From NCBI GenBank assembly GCA_041663565.1, contig JBAYMJ010000001.1, forward strand, positions 26,107 to 90,106: a stretch of 64,000 nucleotides of DNA, in the 5' to 3' direction. Below the pieces are notes generated by a model. The model was given only the letters and a program-made list of their open reading frames with translations, ran no database searches and had not been told where the DNA came from. The position numbers and the translations under genes were made by a program. Source of the DNA: CAINOH01 sp041663565 (GTDB lineage: Archaea > Micrarchaeota > Micrarchaeia > Norongarragalinales > CAINOH01). Every line of letters begins with the position of its first letter. Positions within the stretch are counted from its first letter, which is position 1. This document shows, in pieces, positions 24,101-32,900 of this stretch.

Positions 24101-26806
24101 GTTGGAGGCGGAGAGTATCCTGCCGGAAAGGTCCATGCTGTTGGCCTGCTCGCCCTGGTAGTCCGCCTCGATGGAAAACGAGAGTGCGTCGGACACGCGC
24201 AGGGCCTTGACCTTGAACTCGGCGTCCACGTTGCCTGAATCGACCGAGACGAGCGCAAGCTGTCCGTCGTCCTGGTCGGTGATGGTCGCATCGCCGGAAG
24301 GCGAGCTGCCCGATACTATAGTGGCGGTCTTCTTTGAATTGGAGATTACGCGGATGTCGTAGGGCCCGTTCTGGGAGATTGACTTCACCGTGAGCGTGAA
24401 CTCCTCGGGGACCGTTGCCTCGAAGTTCTTGGAATACTCGCCGCGCGTTGACGCGACCTTGGCCTCGAGGCACTGGCTGTCAGCGCACACGCCGCCGAAT
24501 GAGATTGCGTACTTGGTCACGTTCACCGCGGCAAGCTGCTCCTGGCCCGCCTTGACGCTGTCGTCGGACGGGTCGCGCAGGGTGCCGTTTGCGGTGGTGT
24601 ATGCGGTGCGGAAGCCAAAGAGCACGGTGCCGTTCTTGACCTGGCGCGTGGTGACCTGGACGTAGGCCTCCTTGGTGCCAGCGAAGGACGGGTAGGATAG
24701 CTCGGCCCACTTGTACTCTATCGAATTGGAAGCGGAGTCGTAGGCGGTCTCGACCGAGCCTGACGCGGAAGAGTTCGCGACAGCGGACGACACGCCATAG
24801 GAGTCGCCGCCGGAGGTGGAAGCGTCGGCGCCGCCGTCAAACCCCGAGATGTAAGCGTCAAGCGCGCTCGCGTCGCCTGTTGTAGTGCCCAACCGCACGT
24901 GGAGCGCCGCCTTCGAGAACGCCATGCCCGGCGAATTGAGGAGGAACTTCGCGTTGTACGTGGTGGACGGCTCAAGCGAGGATGCCTTGTTCCCCGAAAG
25001 GTCGTACAGCCCGAGGAACACCGCCTTCACGTTCTCGGCAATTGAGCTTGACAGGAGCTCGACCTGCACTTCCTTCTCTACGTTGGGCACCACCTGCACC
25101 TGCGCGGACGAGTATGCCGAGTAGCCCGTCGCGGCGACTTTGTAGTAGCCCCAGCCCTCGAGTACGTTTACTGAGCAGATGCCGTTGATTGTGGTGCACG
25201 AGCCGGACTCGGTTGTCGATGCGTCGACAACAGCGCCGGTGATTGCCTTGCGCGAGAACCTGTCGATTACGCGGAACTTGAGAGTGCCCTGCTGCGGCAG
25301 GAGCCGCGCGGTGAGCGTGGTGTAGTTCTTCCCCTCCTCCCCGTCTGCCGTGACATCCTTTGAAGATGAATACCCGCTCCTGCCCTTTGAGGACGCGAAG
25401 GCATACACCGATGAAAGGGGAACGTCGGAGAAATCAACCGCGCCGTCGGAGCCAGTAGTGCCTTCGGGCAGGCCCAGCGCTCCGGCATTGCCGAAGAGGG
25501 CAACTGACGCGCCTGAGATGAGGCCGTCGGACTCGTCAGTCACCTTGACCCTCACCTTTGCCGCGTTGTCCTTGGTGGACGACGCCAGCACAAGCTTGCA
25601 GTCAGCGCCGGCAGTCAGGGCCATCCCAGTTGGGAGGTACTTTGACTTGTATGCGGTGACCCAGTAGGTCTCGGTCGGAAGAAGTGAAAATGATGCAATA
25701 CCGTCCGCCGCGGTCTTTGCGCTCGACTGCTTCTCGTCATTAAGATAGAGGTTCACAGTTGCGACGCCCGCCTTGTTTCCCGCCTCGTCAACTATGGAGC
25801 ACGAAGTCCTTATCGAGCCGTCCGAGCCGGGCTTTGAAAGCGCAATCTTCACCGTCTTGAACGCGGGGTCCGCAGTGTAATCAAGCACCGCCTCGTCATA
25901 GCCGTCAAGTGACGCCATGAACCGGAACTTGCCGCCCTTCGCAAGCTTGACCGTCGCCTTGCCGTCGGCGTCCGCAGTCAGGCTGCGCAGAAGAAGGCCC
26001 GACTCGGTGATGACTCTGATTGTCGCGCCGCCCAAGGACGCGTTTGCAGCAGAAGTGGAAAGCTGGACTATGACGTCAACTGTAGTCTCGTCCGCAACGG
26101 GATAAAGGTAAATTGAAATCGGCGCCGGGTCCTCGGAGCCCACCTGCAATACGGTAGAGTTCTGCGTGTAGCCCTCGGCGTTTGCGATTATCGTGTAGGT
26201 GGCCGACTTGGGAAGCGAGAATGTCACGCTCGTGCCCTGCTTCGAGGCTACGACGGACAGGAGCGAGTTCTTGACCGAGACCGCGGGGATTGCCGCGCCC
26301 TTGACGCCGTCCACGTTCACCGTGATGGTGGCGTTCGCGTTGATGGGCTGCTCCTCAAGCTTGATTGTCTGCGCGCGCGTCTGAGACTCGGAAATGTCAA
26401 CTGTCGAGAACTTGGCCTTGTAGTTTGCCGAGCTCACCGAGACGTTGTACGCGGCAAGGGGAACGTGCGCAAAGACCGCTACCCCATTCGAGTCCGAAAG
26501 GTTCTGGAAGGACTGCGTGTGGTCCGCAAGGCTGGTTATCATCACTTCCGCGCCGGAAATCTCGACTCCGGTAAGGTCGCGGACGTTGATTGTGATGGTG
26601 CCCGTCGCGGGGGCCATGTTGGAATAAGCAAGGTAGCCTACTGCGGCGATGACGATGATGAGAAGCCCTAGGAAGAACGGAGCGGGCGGGATGCCGTTCT
26701 GCTCAAGCGAATCCGACGCGCCGCGCAGCGGCAGGCCCTTCTCGTCGGTCCAGTCGAGAAACTCCTGCCACCTTGTAGAAAGCCCCTCAAGGAAGTCATC
26801 GAGCAT
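18146..26806 (-). CDS. Giant membrane-anchored surface protein 1 (2886 residues)
   Basis: One uninterrupted frame. Residues 1-42 are cytosolic, 43-61 a transmembrane anchor (FFLGLLIIVIAAVGYLAY), and the rest should lie outside. Residues ~66-700 hold a series of ~90-residue carboxypeptidase-regulatory/PEGA-like beta-sandwiches (GTITINVRDLTGVEISGAEV, then several V.D..G..I.GA.V repeats with NGVA or DGKA turns). A central ~1200 residues are Ser/Thr/Asp-rich, then comes an SPSPTATATPAV linker near residue 1965. The last ~900 residues are different in character: mainly helical, with hydrophobic stretches (LLIGAAIVGAGANYALG; VASMALIMLVTD) and scattered cysteines. Likely an adhesin or effector-delivery surface protein; no enzyme domain is recognised. 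A TATA box lies ~35 bases upstream. Confidence 0.85.
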   Translation of the reverse strand: MLDDFLEGLSTRWQEFLDWTDEKGLPLRGASDSLEQNGIPPAPFFLGLLIIVIAAVGYLAYSNMAPATGTITINVRDLTGVEISGAEVMITSLADHTQSFQNLSDSNGVAVFAHVPLAAYNVSVSSANYKAKFSTVDISESQTRAQTIKLEEQPINANATITVNVDGVKGAAIPAVSVKNSLLSVVASKQGTSVTFSLPKSATYTIIANAEGYTQNSTVLQVGSEDPAPISIYLYPVADETTVDVIVQLSTSAANASLGGATIRVITESGLLLRSLTADADGKATVKLAKGGKFRFMASLDGYDEAVLDYTADPAFKTVKIALSKPGSDGSIRTSCSIVDEAGNKAGVATVNLYLNDEKQSSAKTAADGIASFSLLPTETYWVTAYKSKYLPTGMALTAGADCKLVLASSTKDNAAKVRVKVTDESDGLISGASVALFGNAGALGLPEGTTGSDGAVDFSDVPLSSVYAFASSKGRSGYSSSKDVTADGEEGKNYTTLTARLLPQQGTLKFRVIDRFSRKAITGAVVDASTTESGSCTTINGICSVNVLEGWGYYKVAATGYSAYSSAQVQVVPNVEKEVQVELLSSSIAENVKAVFLGLYDLSGNKASSLEPSTTYNAKFLLNSPGMAFSKAALHVRLGTTTGDASALDAYISGFDGGADASTSGGDSYGVSSAVANSSASGSVETAYDSASNSIEYKWAELSYPSFAGTKEAYVQVTTRQVKNGTVLFGFRTAYTTANGTLRDPSDDSVKAGQEQLAAVNVTKYAISFGGVCADSQCLEAKVASTRGEYSKNFEATVPEEFTLTVKSISQNGPYDIRVISNSKKTATIVSGSSPSGDATITDQDDGQLALVSVDSGNVDAEFKVKALRVSDALSFSIEADYQGEQANSMDLSGRILSASNNELNVGVSPSYVSALVDNAVTFLVTDAFGTPIEGAHIAIGSKADVFGDSAYQADGSGDENEGKDGKYLVEGVNPDKIGSADFTVTATGYAQFYGSIPVTAKKIVEVSPTQILDLVVDSKAGNSDTITVSNLLGNGVNVRSSIVLDKSPRITGTLLSESSFTLEAGATQDVKFDTWILDSVLDVAKATRTLSENFTGRIIIEARAGSSRQSVTMPFKVNSAFVQKPLEEFWGTEEDSAELTLSLGADNQSSTDLHVYNSLTNNLLVNYQLDSSTDWLSFSPASLVLGPNPGESGQIVFAGEDETSQQSNVQNLTITAVMPSNRKTLCVMENNGKVTTNLTLVASINGIRSERKIPVTLNLDSSVDCTPDNAVDVLMPLGMKVDLSAKTLRKENSDGSIAVQEPNKDSTRVVFGGASLSDSKTAPYVTAPSGSTVSASPGMAMIIKPQEEFTLALPYVTTYYIDSYYERANNADGSVSFTLQSEDVVTFPAGSTVGVSTTSLSGLAPIGFAVARFAEDATGTTQSGFTVKVLANAAVDFKVKGSAAACTSGVNIPKSSTITLPSGTQITTTESGTKEAALPDCSSLEIQTEDDSTIVLPAANKIVLPDGSSVARDGLAQAASVPSDSEMQVSYCAQSAKDSYSATFGADVSFQFSEKKNVTGTGVKFGSCQQIVTGNGYTLPPATAISFDAATEVVTDDNGYTAVNIYAGNKVTFTSCACTDAESGKVRLTQGVTATTGSALSVKPSTLTFTLTDGALSVSNSSVCVSNTATQSLNVSATANNIPLGIITKDNVYFGGEYSHSGVIATSKANACSALTITAKVPDSLLDSYGCIKSDVKSKEYDGTLKLTAKTLSGVDVSSKNLPEISVKVKIVKGKCENRDMGISDAYLKDVFVNYDSAITDVKTGVKRVFAFKNSGHERPLLIVNNRPNDVGVSFKTSDASVVDCAGVPETLKRSEVAEVKCTSASGSVQGKQAMLTFTFTSGDLVNVTTVRAIVYSTSATNLYSSSPMGDMLPLERATVAAVKAASAAGAENAVAIFADSAAQGGPASASFADATPSPTASPSPTATATPAVTSATEAAAADANYGVTSVADCTTHFCTYDQSVAAYTRFVGGMRQVIDYIGKDDDGLTKRLDAICTESRGTGNEYSKTMVMQVVNMKQTFDFLNSIASEQFGTVTNTAGMPAFDGCGVYKVTAKPQICGLQSFTSASEFKSDVKIDIAVEKIDSCKETLANSLLLLGNDQELIVGDNQTEGAGELKHAFEKALKFDVFATFRIGVYRNESSLLDMKTADLLLESGYGWPLRIDETSSRTIRWATLYDDNAYCFDKGKTILAETLTATYGLDVLLASSGVMSAQAITTLVGGITSTTTQLLVDLPRYKANNIACLSMSNVMTNALSSQALLLMPPGIDITAAMTGKQGQAALVAGLRAELVGHGNTITATTLIKNQKLLIGAAIVGAGANYALGSGGGPSAVTKAAGIGVMAQPAYQALFNERSVAARLLVQKGYARDATVAEKILNGLTGTGTSVLKFSDTLTVGAGMTILDALIAAPYAQKKTAYSALFNSLTDYDDKVLLMQKIRDGLSAKGLLSSDISSAITKAEAAATGKSSAQTSALKSVLTKLASIGDSNADTAIYDASKTFLGASVVENTLSSNTVGLTKTAASTIDIVPARADILALNLESAAAKDTSLPEKVAKSLQTELTTMKYTQAQIDNVITYIDPSGVPGVTADYQKAFTELENLGTGVTGQEVLQDAKVISKVDIAKLPEEAVIKDIVAKSTADDLLTTPKASTLAAQSKWTIARSVASVASMALIMLVTDCDFRPSQAALNPEMLNHFIVYSQPLNDWVLPGAFNEPSMTRVCYAQNGLSVSEPVAKDGTCVTLDSSFCPSLQYSSATKGTYKPTCVALARSEKIDNLNGYTLFLGVTNNNNEKDNLRFISSLFNSYTKPIETSKYPVYRRSSQIDPGIIGSLIGQKPNGAFTFIAG

Positions 26807-26837
26807 AGATATACGAATTAAATAAGCGTGGCGAGGG

Positions 26838-26845
26838 TATAAAAA
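26838..26845 (-). promoter_or_regulatory. TATA box of giant surface protein 1
   Basis: Minus-strand TTTTTATA lies ~35 bases before the ATG at 26806, giving a leader of about ten bases. The rest of the gap to 26925 is GC-rich and includes a GCAGGCA-GAT-GCCTGC inverted repeat near 26879-26895 that could end the upstream transcript. Confidence 0.5.
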
Positions 26846-26925
26846 GAATTAGAGTGGAAGCGCTGCCAAAGGCAAGGGGCAGGCAGATGCCTGCAGCCGC
26901 AGCCCGCCGGAACTCCGCCCCGATT

Positions 26926-29900
26926 TCATCTGTTGCATATGCCGTACTTGCCGGTGGCGGACTCGTGCGGGTTGGTGCAGTCGTTGGAGGCGCACTGCGA
27001 GTCGGTCTTGCAGAATGCGGTGCAGTAATAGTCCCCGGGCAGGCTGCCCGTGACTATGCAGGCCTCGGTCGCGGCATTACACGAGTAGCACTGGCCGCTG
27101 TAAATCCTGTTCTGGCTGGCGCACACGTAGTTGGTCGTGGGAATGGTCGCGGAATCAGGGAACGACGCAGTGTACTTGGCCAGGCAGTTCTCGGCGCCGG
27201 TGACTGGATAGCACGAAATCTGCACGCTGGCCAGGTCCGCGTCGGTGGTGATGCCCGCCTTGCTTCCGACTGCATCGACTGCGCAGCTGCCGGAGAGGAA
27301 CGGCCTCACCGACACGCCGGGCTTTGCGCCGTTTGCGGTGGATGCGGCTGCAGGCGTCGGCGAGGCGCTTGAGACAGTGGGAGTTGCGGCAGGCGCGGAC
27401 ACGGCAGTTTGCGCGCAAGTCAGGCCGGCCGAAAGCGTCTTCACGGCGGCATAACAGGTGGCGTCAAGCCCGCAGGCGGTGCACGCGCCGCCCGTTGACG
27501 GGACGATGCACTTGTTGGCCGGGTTGAGATAGACGTTGTAGAGGAAAAGGCCGTTGTTGGTGCCGGAAACGTAGTTGGCGTCGCTGCACTTGGCTGCATC
27601 GGTTCCTGCAGAATCGCACGGGCTGCTGTGCGGGCAGGCGGAAGTCGAGGAAGTGGAGACCGCCGCGGAAAGGTAGCAGTCGGGCTTCAATGGAAGGCAC
27701 GCGCCGTCGTCCGAGCTTGACACGCCGGAGCTGCAGCACAGGCGCGGGTTGCGCTCGACGATGCCGGAGACCGCGTTCAGGTACTTGTCCGTGACGTCCT
27801 TTTCACTGCAGGTCGAATAACCGGCCACTATGGTCTGCTCGGCATCGTTGATCAGCCGGTAGGAGCCGGAGTTGCGGTAGATCTGGCTGCCGGTGCACTT
27901 GCTGCTGCAGACAGTGCCATCGGTCAGGCCCAAGTCGCAGTCGTAAGCGGTGTTTGCCTTCTGGCCGGGGTACGCGAACAGGTACAACGGCCGCGAGGAC
28001 GACGCGGAGCCGGCCATCGGGAGTGCTATCCTGGTGTCCGAATCACCTGCAGCCAGGGGGTACTCGAACGTCCCGGTGATGTCCTTCGGGACCGCGTAGC
28101 CCATCGCCGTCGGGTCATAGTGGAACCACAGCACGCGCAGAGCCCCGCCCTCGTTCGCGGTCACGTAAAGGTCTGGAAGGACGCGCTTGCCCGTCGAGCC
28201 CACTGCCCCGAGCTTCAGAAGGTCCAATGCGTTGAAAGCGGTCTTCTTCTTCGTGTTGTAGGCCGTGCAGCTGGCATCTAGGTTGCGCAGCTCTGCAAGC
28301 GCGGCATTTACCTCCTCGGCCATCTTCTCGTGGGTCAAAGCTATGCCACTGCTGTCAAATGGGTGCAGGACCGCCTTCAACGGGTCGAGGTTGTCGTTCT
28401 CGTTCGCGCACGAGGACGGAGTTGAGCAGGCCTTTACCTGTATCTTGTCGTAGGAGAACACGCCGGGGTTTGCGTCCCCTGCAGCCGAGGCGATGTAGCC
28501 CGGGGTCAGGTTCACCCAAGTGCCCTCGTATAGCCCGAGGGGGCCGGAGTTCTGCGTCTTGACCCTGAAGAACATCGTGTCCTTTCCGACGAGGAGGTTG
28601 CTGAATACATAAATCGACTTGTCCAACGTGCGCGAAGTGTATGCTGTATCGTAGGCGAACTGCGCGTTGCCGTCCGAGTCGAAGGGCACGAACATATCGT
28701 CAGTCTTGTCGTACAACCCCACGCCGAACGCGTACTTTGCGGAAGACGTGTCGAAATCGGGTACGAGATACAGGTATGCGGAGCCCCAGTTGAAGCCTAT
28801 CTGGACGTACGAGTCCGTGGAGTGGGTGCTGCTCAGGTAGACCCAGGAGGACGACGAGTCGGTCTTCATCATGTCCTTGACGTCGGCTTTGGGCGGATAA
28901 GTGACGAGCACGTATATCGAGCCGTCCTTGGGTATGTCCTGCGACGTGACGGAAGTGCCGTCCATGTTTGTCAGGGTCGCATACAAGGAGGCGAACGTGA
29001 CGCCTTTTGCGGTGCTTCCGTCGCCAAGGTCGTTCCTTACCTCAAGTATAAGCCCTGAAACCGGCAGGAGGGGCGACAGGCCGAGATTCTTCTTCGAGCA
29101 GGATTGCAAGAGGCCGCACCCATCGTACCTTGCAAGCTCAGTAGTTCCGGTCGAGTCGTAGAACTTCTTGTCCTTCAGCGAGTAGACCACGGAGCTGGAA
29201 GCGCCGGGAGTGACGGTCACCGTCGGGGTCGCGGATGGCGAGACGGTCGCAGTAGGCACCGGCGAGCCTGTGGGAGCAGGCGAGGCCGTCGCCGTTGCAG
29301 TCGGGGTCGCCGACGGAATCGCGGCGCATCCGGTCCCCGCGCTGTTGCATATGATGCATCCGTAGCAGCCTACGGGCGGGTTGGAAGCCTGGGAAGTGCT
29401 TACGCACGTGCCGAACTGCATGTTGCTTATCTGCACGCAGACGGGCGTATCCGAGGGGCATCCGTTGAGCGTGCGGTCATCCTTGTGGGCATAGTTGCAC
29501 GTGCAGAGGTCCTTTGACGAGTCGTCCGGCTTCTCGCGGCACGTAAGCGGGTTGTTGCAGTTCTGCGCGTAGTAGTCGCACGTCGAGCCGAGCCCATTCG
29601 AGGTGGTCTTCGTGCACACGTTGCTTATGCAGTCCGTGCCTGATTCGCAGCACTCGGACAGGGAATCCTTGCACGAGTCGCCTTCCTTGACCGTGGACTC
29701 GCACGAGTCGGGGCAGACTATGCCGAGCGGGCCGCAAAGTTCGGTGCTTGCCTTTTGGCACATGTCGGTGGAGTTGCAGTTCCCGCTCTCGCACTCGTCG
29801 TCGTCCTCGCAGGACTCGCCGTTTGCCTTCGTGGTGGCGTTCTTGACCGTGAAGTTGAACGTGATTACTGTCGCGCCCGTGCCGCACTTGCCGCCGTTCT

Positions 29901-32900
29901 CGGCGAGGTTGCAGCAGGTCGCGGAGAACACGTTCATGCCTTCCGAAAGCGGGGCGGTGTCGGTGCCTGCGTTGAGCGACATCGCCATCGTGTGCACCTG
30001 CGAGTTGGTGCCGGACGGGAACGTGTAAAGGTTGTCGAGCTTGCACACCGCCGGCTTGTCAGTTGTGAGGAGTATGTTGAACGGCTGGTAGGTGATGACC
30101 GCGCCCGAAACCGGGTAGGAGGAGACTATCTTTGGCCCCACCGGGTCGATGGTGCCTGGGCAGTTCTTTATCTCGACGGTGGTTGATGCCTTGCGCGGGC
30201 CCGCAACTGCGGTGACAAGCAGTTGGAGCGTCTTGTTTGTTGACGCGGGCACCACGGTGAAGTCGGTGCTTGCGCCGCGCGCCATCTCGAAGGTGTACCC
30301 CGAATCAAGCGAAACCAGCGTGCCGTCGAAACTTGCCGTCTTTCCGGCCACCAGGCCGGTTCCTGCGAGGCTTGCGCCGGGCTTTGCGCCTGCAAGGGCG
30401 CTTGATGAGTCGAGCACGAGGCCCGTGCCCTTTATGGTGACGCTCACCGTGCCTTCGACGTCGGAGGACAGGTTGTTAGCCACGGTGATTGTAGCCGAAG
30501 TGTCGCAGTTGCCCTCTTCGGAGGTGCAGACTACCTTGGACGGCGTGACCGAGAGGAACTTGTCAGCAGAGTCTGCCGCGCAGGTGGTGTACTTGACGGT
30601 CTGCACGTCGCGGCTCTTGTCGCGGCCCTCGGCGTTGAATGTTATCGAGCAGTCCTTGCCGTAGGCTGCCGGGCGTACGGTGAAGATGCCGAGCCTGCTT
30701 TCGGGCAGGGTGAACTTGTACGACTGCGAGAACGAATCGTACGCGACGTAGGAAGTGGCGTTGTAGTAGGAGGTCGGCACGCTCGTCTCGTCGTATGCGG
30801 TCTGGCTGTACACGTAGGACGACATTATCGCGCACGAGGACGAGGCGACTATGGAGACGTTGAGCGGCAGGCTGTTGCGTATCTTTATCGAGCGCTCGTC
30901 GGTCTTCCCGCACACGTCCAGGTCTAAGGGAGTGACTGAGAGGAAGTCGTCGGAGTTCACTGACACGTTCTGGCGCACTGTCGCGTAGTTGGGCTGCTCG
31001 ACTATGACTTCGAACACGCCATTCGCGGTCGGGTAGACGTCACTGAACGTGTAGATGCCGTTGTAGCCCTGGCCCGAGCTGAACACCGAGCTTCCGGTCA
31101 TCGGTTCGGGCACGCTGCCGTCAAACGGCGAACCGGTGGTCTCGTTTATCGAAACGGTTGCATCGGTGATTGCATTCCCGGAGTTGGCGTCCGCGACCTT
31201 GATTGAGAGGTCGGAATACTGCGACGCGTTGATGCGGTCGGGCTTGACGTAGACTATCTTCATCTTCCCTTCGCCTTCCAACGTGACGTAACCGGTGGCG
31301 CTCACGAGCGCAGTCTGGCCGTCGTAGAAGCGTATCGTGAACGCGCCGGAAGTGACTGGAACCACGGGAAGCATGTAGAACGAGAGCGACGCGGGGTCGG
31401 AGAATGGCAAAAGCTGGACCGTGACGTTGGATATGGCCTTCGCCGACGAGTCGAGCACCTTGCTTTCGGAGTCGGTGACTATGGAGTAGTTGCGTATCTG
31501 CATGTTGCCGTTGTCCGAGCCCACGTAGATGCGGGGCGATTCCACTGCCTTGAGCAGGCGGACCTCCACTTTTGCGACCAGCGGGCTGTTGACCTCGCCC
31601 AGATAGGACGGGCCGTAGTTTGCGGTGCCGTCGGAGAAGTCAAGCGATATGCACGCGGATGAAGTGCAAGTCGAGCGGCCGTTTGCCACCGAGAACACCG
31701 CCTTGTTGGACGCGGCGTAGCAGTAGTCGAGGCTTGCAGAGCGCAGCGCGGAGCCGAAAGTGGAGTCCTCGGGCGAGCGCAGGTACGTGTCGCTCGCGCT
31801 CCCGCCCGCGGAGTACCAGCCGTTGTAGTTTATCTGGAGCTTGTCGGACGATGCCGCGTCGGTCTTTGAGAGTATGCGCACGGTTATCTCGCGGCTGCCG
31901 CTTTCGTTGGCAAACGAGAACGCGACCCACTTGAAGTAGCCGACCTCGGAGTTGGACTTGCGGTCGTTGGAGCACGAAGTCGACGGCACGTAGCTTGCCG
32001 CAAAGACCGGGTCAGTGGAGGCGGTGGTAGTGCCGTCGGAAAGTATGGCGAACTTCTCCTTGGAGTCCGTTGCCGCAAGCGAGTCCTTGCCGACGGTGCC
32101 TGCGCGCACCATGAAGCCCATCCTCGATGAGGCCGAGCCTGACGGGACGTTGACTATGAACTTCGCGTCGTACTGCCTGCCCTTGTCAACCAGCGTGACG
32201 TTGTTGCCTTTCTCGTCAAATAGCCCTGCGAACTTGACGAAGAACTGGTCCTTGAACGCGGACTGCAGAAGGTACGCGGTGTAGGCCTTCGAATCCCCGG
32301 TTGAGAGGACCATCGCCGGGGACACCAAGGTCTCGTAATAGGAAGCGGCGGTGTGGATATAGACGTTGGATTCCGCGCGCACGGTGAGCTCGCAGGCATA
32401 GGAGTTCGAGTAGCTGGTGGTGCACGACGTGTTGGCCATGTCTGCGCCGTACGCGGTGACCGTCGCGTAGATGCCGGTGTCGTTCACCGCATCCCTCGTC
32501 GAGACGACTACCTTTGCCGTCGTCGGGTTCATCTTGACAGTAATCTTGGTGGCGTCACCTTCGTAGGCGCGATATAGCGCGCTCTTTCCGGTCTTGGGGC
32601 TCTTGTCCGCATAGACTGCGTAGTCCACGCCGAGCGAGACGTTGCCGATGGTGGCCGCCCCGTCGGCGTTGGTGCGGACAGCAGGGTACCCTGCGTTCCT
32701 GCCGTCGGAGGAGCGGACCGTGAGCGTCGCCTGCGCAACTGGAGTGGAGCCGTCCGCATCTACAACCTGCACCTCGAAGGAGCCCGCGGTGCCTGCGAGT
32801 ATCTTCTTCAGCACGAGCTTTTCGCGCGAGCCCGGCTTCAGGCCGGAGACTGCCTTCGGAAGGTATCCTGCAAGGTATGCCGTAGCGTAGGAGGAGATGT

